Part shown: in pieces, positions 57,590-64,000 of the stretch | Layout: each line of letters starts with the position of its first letter | How positions within the stretch are numbered: position 1 is the stretch's first letter | The notes under the pieces: model-generated | What the model saw: the letters and a program-made list of their open reading frames with translations, nothing else | Database searches by the model: none | Told to the model about the DNA's origin: nothing | Position numbers and translations under genes: made by a program | Source of the DNA: Cephalopachus bancanus | Lineage: Eukaryota > Chordata > Mammalia > Primates > Tarsiidae | DNA: 64,000 nucleotides | Direction of reading: 5' to 3' | Assembly (NCBI GenBank): GCA_027257055.1 | Contig: JAPVLO010000182.1 | Span: 1,488,001-1,552,000 of the forward strand

Positions 57590-57935
57590 GTAAATTTTAA
57601 TATTCTTGTTTACAGTGATGACTGGCCTGACCAAGCACCTTTTATAGGTTTCCTTTCCTCCCCTATCTTGCTTTCCCACTACCATGCTGGTGTTTCCCAG
57701 GACCACCTTCAAAATAAACTGCTTGTATTTGAAATCTTGTCTCAGATTCTATTTACAAAATAACCTGAAGTAAGATATTTAGCAAAGTACCTGACTTTTC
57801 TACCTGGCCATTTTACTCATAGCTACCTCACGAATAATTCATTTAAAAAAAAACCCCTATCTTCTACTTTCAATCTGTTCTTCTTCCTCCATGCTCAATT
57901 TTCTACCCAGTACGTCACCTGAGCCCAAATTTTCA
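57590..57935. other. Unique DNA
   Basis: No recognisable feature. Confidence 0.4.
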
Positions 57936-57939
57936 CACC

Positions 57940-58120
57940 TCAAAGACAATTTGTCACAAATCACAAGTCTACCCTGAGAATCTCTCTCAAATTTGTGCCT
58001 TCCTCTTCAACCTCACTACTGCTATTCCATTTCAGGTTTTTATCTTCTCTTCCCCGTGCTCTTACATGATCAGTTAGCTGTTCTCTCTGTCTTCAGTTTC
58101 AATTTTGGACATGAAGAAGA
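57940..58120 (+). repeat. L2 relic
   Basis: CTACCCTGAGAATCTCTCTCAAATTTGTGCCTTCCTCTTCAACCTCACTACTGCTATTCC follows L2 text (accttcaaaatctctctcaaatctgtcccttcctctccatccccactgcc). Confidence 0.65.
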
Positions 58121-58309
58121 GACTTTAGAATGACTTCCAGGCATTTTTTGGGTCTGAGAAACTCAATGAAAGAATTGGAATAAGGCATAGAAGAAAAAAT
58201 ATTTAAATTATTTTTATATATTTTGAGTTTGAACAGTCTGTAAACCACTAAAGCAGAAATGGCCAATAGTTCAGTGAATCATGGAAATGGTCTGCTTTAG
58301 GAAATCTGT

Positions 58310-58335
58310 CTATTTATCTATCTATCTATCTATCC
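58310..58335. repeat. (TATC)n microsatellite
   Basis: TCTATTTATC then five TATC units. Likely length-variable. Confidence 0.95.
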
Positions 58336-58554
58336 GAAGCCATAGAAATGTAGGAAGTCATGCAGAATGAAAAAAGAAAAGAACTAAAGGCAGAATCTGA
58401 GAAATACTAAATTTTAGAAGTAAGCAAAAGAATAAGATCTAGCAAAGAACACTAAGAAAGAATAATATGAAAGACATGAGGAAAATCATGATAGAGGAAG
58501 AATGTCAAGATGTTGTAACCTAGAAAGAGCTAGAAAATTTTGCTCATTGTGAAC

Positions 58555-58812
58555 GTCTCAGTAAGACTTTCTCTGACCATTCTATTTAATATAACACCCC
58601 TTCTCCCTACCCAGATGTTCTCATACTACTCTCCTTTTCTGTTTTATTTTTTCCAAAGTACTTTTTACCATCAAATTTTTATCTATCTCTCTATCTTATA
58701 TCACTAGAATATGAACATAGAGATTTTTTTCTGATTTGTTATTCCCAATGTCTGAAACATTTTCTGACAAATAATAAGCACTCAATAAATATTTGCGGAA
58801 TGCATGAAAATG
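58555..58812 (+). repeat. L2 3'-end relic
   Basis: TTTCTCTGACCATTCTATTTAATATAAC, CTTTTTACCATCAAATTTTTATC and AATAATAAGCACTCAATAAATATTTGC are the L2 3' end in order. The last part is included in a local duplication (58682-58884). Confidence 0.75.
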
Positions 58813-58884
58813 AGGGCGTTGTCATTCCTGTCAATTGCCAGAGTGGTTGATTAAGTTACATTCAGAAATGCAATGGTGCTTTTG
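58682..58884 (+). repeat. Source copy of a ~205-bp local duplication
   Basis: Closely matches 59725-59933: TATATCACTAGAA, TTTTTTTCTGATTTGTTATT, TTTTCTGACAAATAATAAGCA, GTTGTCATTCCT and ACATTCAGAAATGCAA occur in both in order. It spans the L2 end and about 70 bp of unique flank, so it is not simply two L2 insertions. Confidence 0.88.
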
Positions 58885-59259
58885 TGATTTATAGGACATT
58901 AGTGACATTTGCCAAAGTGATTGTGACTGAAGCATGAAAGCAGTGAGTTGAAAAGCAAAGTCTGGGAAGTATTGAGCTTGACTCCAGACCAGTGCTTCTC
59001 TAACTATCTGTAGTGAAGAATCAATTTGTTGCATATTTTATAGAATATGATTAAAGTAAATTATTAGGAAAATTAAATAAAATACAAAAAGGTATAAAAT
59101 ACAAGATTCACCATTTTTCTACATCCTGAGGCTTTGTTCATGTTTTTTGCCCTTTCCCCCCCTGTGTTCACGATTTCATATGGCTGTCCAGTTTTCTGAA
59201 CACCAAGTATTGCAAACAATTTGCTTTTCTCATTGGATTGCTTAGTCTACCTTAACAAA

Positions 59260-60350
59260 ACTCAGTTGGTCACATAAGTGTGGGTCTATTTCTGGGATTT
59301 TTATTCTTTTACATTTATTTATCAGTTAATCTTCATATTCTATCTTGATAATGCTATTACACACAGTCTTGATTATTCTATCATTGTAACATGTAATTGT
59401 ACTATGTCTTCAAGTTAAGTTGTGTTTATCATTTAATTGTTCTTTTGCAAGAGTGCTTTGCATAAGTTGTTTGCTTTCTTATACGAATTTTAAAATCAGA
59501 TTATCCAGTTCTACAAAAAAGAGTCCTGGGATTTTGATTGGAATTACATGGAATCCATACAAAAATTAGGGGATAATTGACAATCTAATCACACAGTTTA
59601 GCTCTCCACCCATTTAACTCTTCTTTAATTACTCTGAGCAATGTCTTTTAGTTTTTATGTATAGGTCTTGCATATTTTTGTTAAATTCATTTTTTAGCAT
59701 TTTATGTTTATATCTATCATATCTATCTATCTCTATTTATCTTATATCACTAGAACATAGACATAGAGGTTTTTTTCTGATTTGTTATTTCCAGTGTCTA
59801 AAGCATTTTCTGACAAATAATAAGCATTCAATAAATATTTAAGGAATAAATGAAAATGAGGGAGTTGTCATTCCTATCAATTGCCAGAGAATGGTTGATT
59901 AAGATACATTCAGAAATGCAACGGTATCAAAAGAAATTATACTATCAGAAGAAATCTTTGCTAAATTAAAATTTCAACTTTTCTTGCTAGCATATAAAAA
60001 TACCATTGGTTTTGTAAATTAATATTGTATCCAGTGACTTTGATTTACTTATTCTGCTAGTTGTTTTTTAAATTCTTCAGGATGTTCTGTATATTACAAG
60101 CATGTTATTTGTAAAAGAAAGTAATTTTTTTTTACTTCTTCATTTCTGTTATCCATGCCTTTTGTTCCTTTTTTTTTTTTTTTTTTTTTTTTTGCCTTGT
60201 TGAAATAGCTAGGGTCTCCAGTGTCATGTTGAATAGATAAAACGAGAATGGCTATCCTTGGCTTCTTCCTCAAACTTTAGGGGAAAGTTCATAGTTCACC
60301 ATCAAGTACGATGTTAGCTATAGGGCTTTGAGGACATCTTCATCACGTCG
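59260..60350 (-). mobile_element. Ancient L1 relic (ORF2 RT region), interrupted by a duplicated segment
   Basis: TACAAAAAAGAGTCCTGGGATTTTGATTGGAATTACATGGAATCC and CTTGCATATTTTTGTTAAATTC before the break, then CTTGCTAGCATATAAAAATACCATTGG and AGTGTCATGTTGAATAGATAAAACGAGAATGGC after it, follow antisense L1 ORF2 order. The foreign segment at about 59703-59985 holds the second copy of the duplication. A 24-base poly-T is at 60170-60193. Confidence 0.7.
59725..59933 (+). repeat. Inserted copy of the ~205-bp local duplication
   Basis: Direct-orientation copy of 58682-58884 placed 1.05 kb downstream, inside an old L1. The short TATC-like repeat CATATCTATCTATCTCTATTTATC sits at its left edge. Confidence 0.88.
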
Positions 60351-61320
60351 ACTTTGTTGTTGTTAGATAAGACAGAAAGTCTAGAATTAGCGGGAGTGGG
60401 AGGAATATTCTTCTCACTGGAATATTGCACTGGGAGTCTTTTCCCTTGGAGAGTAGACCTTCGCTATAAAGTATATACTGGATATATTTCATAGTGATTA
60501 CTTTTCCCTTTCACTTGCTGGAACCAGAAGGTAATCTTTCTTGAGCTTCATTGTGAGTACACAGTGGAGTTCCTGGAGATAAAAGCCCACAAAATGTGTA
60601 ACTCCCAGAGATTTGGCACTCTCAGACTAATCCACATTTGACCTCCAGCAAATTGTCAAAATTATCTAATTATTCTTCCAATTTATGGCTTCAGCAACTT
60701 TTGCTCCAGATAATTATATCTTGCCTGTGCCCCTGTGGATTTACCTGTGTCTCCAAATTCTCAGGTGATGGTTTACCCTGCAAACTAATTTTTTTTGATG
60801 GACTTAAGAAAAGTTGTTGATATTCAGTTTTTCAAGCCTTGCCTTATTTTAAGGATTAGAGTGATGACTTCCAAGCTCTATATGCCAGAGTTACAAGGGA
60901 AGTCCTAGATTTATCTATTTACATTTATCAATATTTTTATATTTACAGTGCATATTTTGTAGATGGCATGTAATGAATCTTGATTCTCTATTCTGGGAAT
61001 CTCTACTTTTTAATTGTTGATATGACTTTATCTAGCTCTACTATTTAATTATTTGTTTTTTCTTTGTCTTCCCTTTTATGGTTCTTTTTTCCTTCTTTTT
61101 TGACTACTTTTGACATATTTGAATAATTTTTATAATTTTATTTTACTTTATTGCCTTAATTGTACTGTTTAACTTGTAGTCATTGTTTTAAGGATTTTGA
61201 TAGACAGTCTTAACTTTTTGAATTATACATTTTACCAAAATACTGTAATCTTTGTTTTAAGTGACAATTTTGTAGAAATTTAAACTAAAAAAACCTTACA
61301 TTTGTCTAGATACTTACCAT
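60350..61320. other. AT-rich DNA, no clear feature
   Basis: Possibly old L1 at the edges; nothing I can name with confidence. Confidence 0.35.
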
Positions 61321-61329
61321 AACTGATGC

Positions 61330-62640
61330 TCTTATTTTTCTTCCAAAGATACAAATTTCTATCTGTATTATTTTCCCTCAGCTTAAAAAACTTTCCCAGC
61401 ATTTCTTACAGAAGTCTACTGGAGCAGTGAATTATCTCAATTTTCTTTTATCTTAAAATATATTTATTTCACCTTTATTTAGTATTTTCACTGGTTGTAG
61501 AATTTTTGGCCATTTTCCTCAGCACTTTAAAGATGTACTGTCTGTCTTTCGTAGTTTTTTTAAATGAAGAATTTCTTCCATTTGTGGTGAGTCATTTTTC
61601 TCTGTCTACTTTCTAGATTTTTTTCTTTCTCTTTGACTATCCATTTGACATTTTTAGGCCTGGTTTTGTTTTCACTTACCCTGCTCGGGATTTCTGAGAT
61701 TTTAAAATTTGTACATTTATGTCTTTCATCAAATTGGGGACATTTTCAGACGTTACTTTTTCCATATTTTTCTACCCTATTCACTCTCTCCTCCTATCGT
61801 TGGGCTCTGATTTCATGTATACTGTCCCAGGTGTTGCTGAGGCACTGTTTGCTGTTTATCTTTTTTCAATTCTATTTGTTCGAGCCTTCAAAATTTAGAT
61901 TTCTTCTGATCCACCTTTAATTCACTGACTCCTTAGTAAACTTCATTTTTCTTTTAAGCACATCCAGTGAAGTTTTAAAAATTTCATATGTATTGTTTCT
62001 CATTTTTAAAATTTCTCTTTTTTGTTAATTTTTATTTTTTTGAGGCAGCATCTCACTCTGTTGCCCAGGCTGGAATGCAGTGGCATGATCATAGCTCACT
62101 GCAGCCTCAACCTTCAACCTTCTGGGATCAGACAATCCTTCCGCTTCAGCTTTCTGGGATAATAGGTGCTTACCACCACATGTCTACCATGTATATAAAT
62201 TGGAGAGATGAGGTTTTGTTATGTTGCCAAGGCTGGTCTCAAACTCCTGGGCAATTCTCCCACCTCAGTCTACCAAAGTACTAGGATTACAGTTGTGAGT
62301 CACCACACCCAGTCTATTTTTTAAAAGTTTATTTGAATACTTCTGTGATTTCTATTTCCCTGCCTGAGGTCTGTTTATTTTATTGTTTTCATTCACTTTA
62401 AGTATATTTTTCTTTATATCATTGAACATAACTATAATACCTTATTTTAAATTATTTTCTGCTAATCTCAATATCTGAGCCACTTCTGGGCTATTCTTCA
62501 TTATTTTCCTATTATGTTTTCTCTTGAGAATAGTTCACATTTGTTCTGGTTCTTCACATATTATTTGGTTGTATCTTGAATATTGTAAACATAACGTTTT
62601 GAAGACTCTGAGACATGCTACAGTTATCTTAAAGGCTGAG
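61330..62640 (-). mobile_element. Ancient L1/HAL1-like relic
   Basis: TTTCTTACAGAAGTCTACTGGAGCAGTGAATTATCTC and TTTTCACTGGTTGTAGAATTTTTGGCC ... CTCAGCACTTTAAAGATG correspond to the antisense of an old L1/HAL1 segment (ctgaagtgctggtctgctggtgatgaattctctcagc ... ttcactggatatagaattcttgg). Interrupted by the Alu at 62035. Confidence 0.6.
62035..62313 (-). repeat. AluJ-like SINE (old, canonical form)
   Basis: Antisense GAGGCAGCATCTCACTCTGTTGCCCAGGCTGGAATGCAG and GATCATAGCTCACTGCAGCCTCAACC is close to the ancestral primate AluJ, without the lineage-typical changes of the other Alus. It therefore predates their expansion. Confidence 0.92.
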
Positions 62641-63214
62641 TTTTAAAAGTTTTATTTATGAAGCAACTAACTTGCTTGGGTTCAAAATGTTGAATTCTAC
62701 ACATTGGCTGGCAGCTTAAGTTTATTTCTTTAATCAGACTGCATTGCTTGGAGTTCGGATCTGCACATACCTAGTCTAGTGTAGTTAGTGTGTTTGGGCC
62801 ATTTTTTATAGCTACTCATAGCCAGAGTTGTAAACAAAGTGTATACATCAAATCTGGGGCTCCTTCTCTTTGGGTCTCTTCTTTCTGAAGGACTCTTTCT
62901 CCCTCCCCGCTTTCTAACACCTGTAGTTGCAGCAAACTCTGGTTGTTCAGACCAGAAAGATTTGGGGTTTTCTATCAGAGTTCTAGTTGCTTTGCTAGAT
63001 GTCCACTATGAACTACCATAAGGCTAAGAGCTATAAAACTGAATGGCTCAGCCCTGAAATTTCCGTCTTCCAAGTATCACCTTCCATCCAAAGTCTGTCT
63101 GCTATTTTCATTCTCAAGTATCTTTGTGTCCTTGCATTTTTATGTACTTGTTCCAAGTTTACAATTCTTATCTGCAAAGGTTGGATAAGAAAGTGGAAGC
63201 TTAATAGCTCCTTC
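62640..63214. other. Mostly unclassified AT-rich DNA
   Basis: Probably continues old L1-like sequence, but I cannot place it. No credible gene. Confidence 0.35.
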
Positions 63215-63229
63215 AAAGTTCTCTTTGTC

Positions 63230-63686
63230 AAAGATTCCTGCACACATATGTTGGTTGCGGCTCTATTCACAATAGCAAAAACATGGAACCAACCATATTG
63301 CCCATCAAAGCTGGACTGCATACAAAAAATGTGGTACATATACACAATGGAATATTATGCAGCCATAAAGAAGGACAAATATATGGACTTTGCCGCAACT
63401 CGGTTGGATTTGGAGTTGATCATACTCAGTGACTTATCACAGAAACAAAGAACTGAGTTTCAGATGTTCTCACCCATAAGCTGACCTTGATCAACTATAA
63501 TGCGATAAGAAAGCAAACAGCAGTAGTGGGAAACTGTAAGGGGAAGGGGGATGGGATTGGCAATTGAGGGAAACTGCTAGGGGAGGGAGGGGCATACCTC
63601 ATCAACAAGGGTACCCGCATGATCAATGTTTATATACCCAACCCTGAATTGTACCCCGCATCTTTATAATAAAAATTAAAAAAAAT
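63230..63686 (+). mobile_element. L1 3' end, 5' truncated
   Basis: Starts in the ORF2 C-terminal region and ends AACCCTGAATTGTACCCCGCATC plus an AATAAAAATTAAA tail. Flanked by perfect 15-bp duplications AAAGTTCTCTTTGTC (63215-63229 and 63687-63701). Low divergence suggests a young insertion. Confidence 0.97.
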
Positions 63687-63701
63687 AAAGTTCTCTTTGT
63701 C

Positions 63702-63900
63702 TAATTCCAACACCTCTTGTCAATTCTGGGACTATTTTTATTGGTTGAATTTACTTCTAGGTACTGCTCACATTTTACTGCTTTTTTTTTCTTTTTAAAA
63801 TTTTTCAATCATATGTTGGATATTGTGAATGTGTTATCTTCCTCTAGGGAGTTTTGAGTTTGATTCTGTTAGTTTAGATTGGTCCTCAGTTTAGCTTTAG
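63702..63900 (-). mobile_element. Ancient L1/HAL1-like relic, continuing beyond the L1 tail
   Basis: CTAATTCCAACACCTCTTGTC, TACTGCTCACATTTTACTG and ATCATATGTTGGATATTGTGAATGTG resemble 62460-62600 (CAATATCTGAGCCACTTCTGG, GAGAATAGTTCACATTTGTTC, TATCTTGAATATTGTAAAC). It is a second copy of the same old family. Confidence 0.5.
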
Positions 63901-64000
63901 AATAATCCTTCTCCAAAGGTATGGAAGTCCTAGGGATACCAACCGATTGCCTGGGCTGTTTAGCACTAGCTCTCCCTTTTGGACAGCTGTAGCTTTATCT

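Noticed and set aside
1..64000. CRISPR array, operons, ribosome binding sites, prokaryotic systems
   Set aside because: The DNA is clearly a primate nuclear genome; repeated units are SINEs, LINEs and microsatellites.

Overview
This window is repeat-dominated nuclear DNA from a primate. I found no intact protein-coding gene, no tRNA or rRNA gene and no CRISPR. The Alu SINEs show the host lineage: dimeric 7SL-derived elements, mostly in a diagnostic form (GAGTTGGAGTCTCACTCTGT start on the antisense strand, AATAAATCAAAAAATCAGC linker, 'GCCTTTGGGAGGCTGAGG' head). They do not match, from memory, the tRNA-fused galago/loris SINEs or the lemur AluL consensus, and they differ from human AluS/AluY. 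By elimination, and together with a young L1 family whose 3' end reads CCTAACCCTGAATTGTACC, I favour a tarsier. This is inference, not a database match.

Layout. 1-3285: unique DNA with an L1 3'-end scrap, one Alu, L2 relics and a partial Alu. 3285-9720: an older plus-strand L1 (L1-F) broken by an Alu, a nested Alu-in-Alu and a 1.66-kb Tigger DNA transposon. 9720-12471: mostly unique, with a Charlie-like MITE, a MIR and an unclassified GC-richer block. 12484-18624: a minus-strand L1 running from 5' UTR to tail with target-site duplications (L1-A). 18637-20620: L2 and MIR relics. 20625-27385: a three-level nest in which a DNA-transposon MITE is split by an L1 with a 5' inversion (L1-E), itself split by two younger L1 insertions (including L1-D). 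27394-30990: two Alus, a 1.2-kb L1 tail and unique DNA. 30990-47230: L1 on L1. Ancient L1M/HAL1 DNA is followed by an L1 tail, then minus-strand L1-C split by full-structured minus-strand L1-B, which carries a 1.48-kb solo LTR of class II (ERVK/IAP-like) endogenous retrovirus type that itself contains an Alu; three more Alus sit in L1-C, followed by an L1ME relic. 47230-64000: mainly unique intergenic DNA with MIR, L2 and an unnamed ancient repeat, four more Alus, two L1 tails, older L1 relics and two local non-tandem duplications.

All L1 reading frames examined are broken. Five of six copies have lost or altered the reverse-transcriptase FADD catalytic motif, by five different lesions. The sixth keeps the motif only in an inverted segment. 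Nothing here forms a cooperating gene system. The interest lies in insertion history, element structure and a few unexplained duplications. I found no convincing new biological system.
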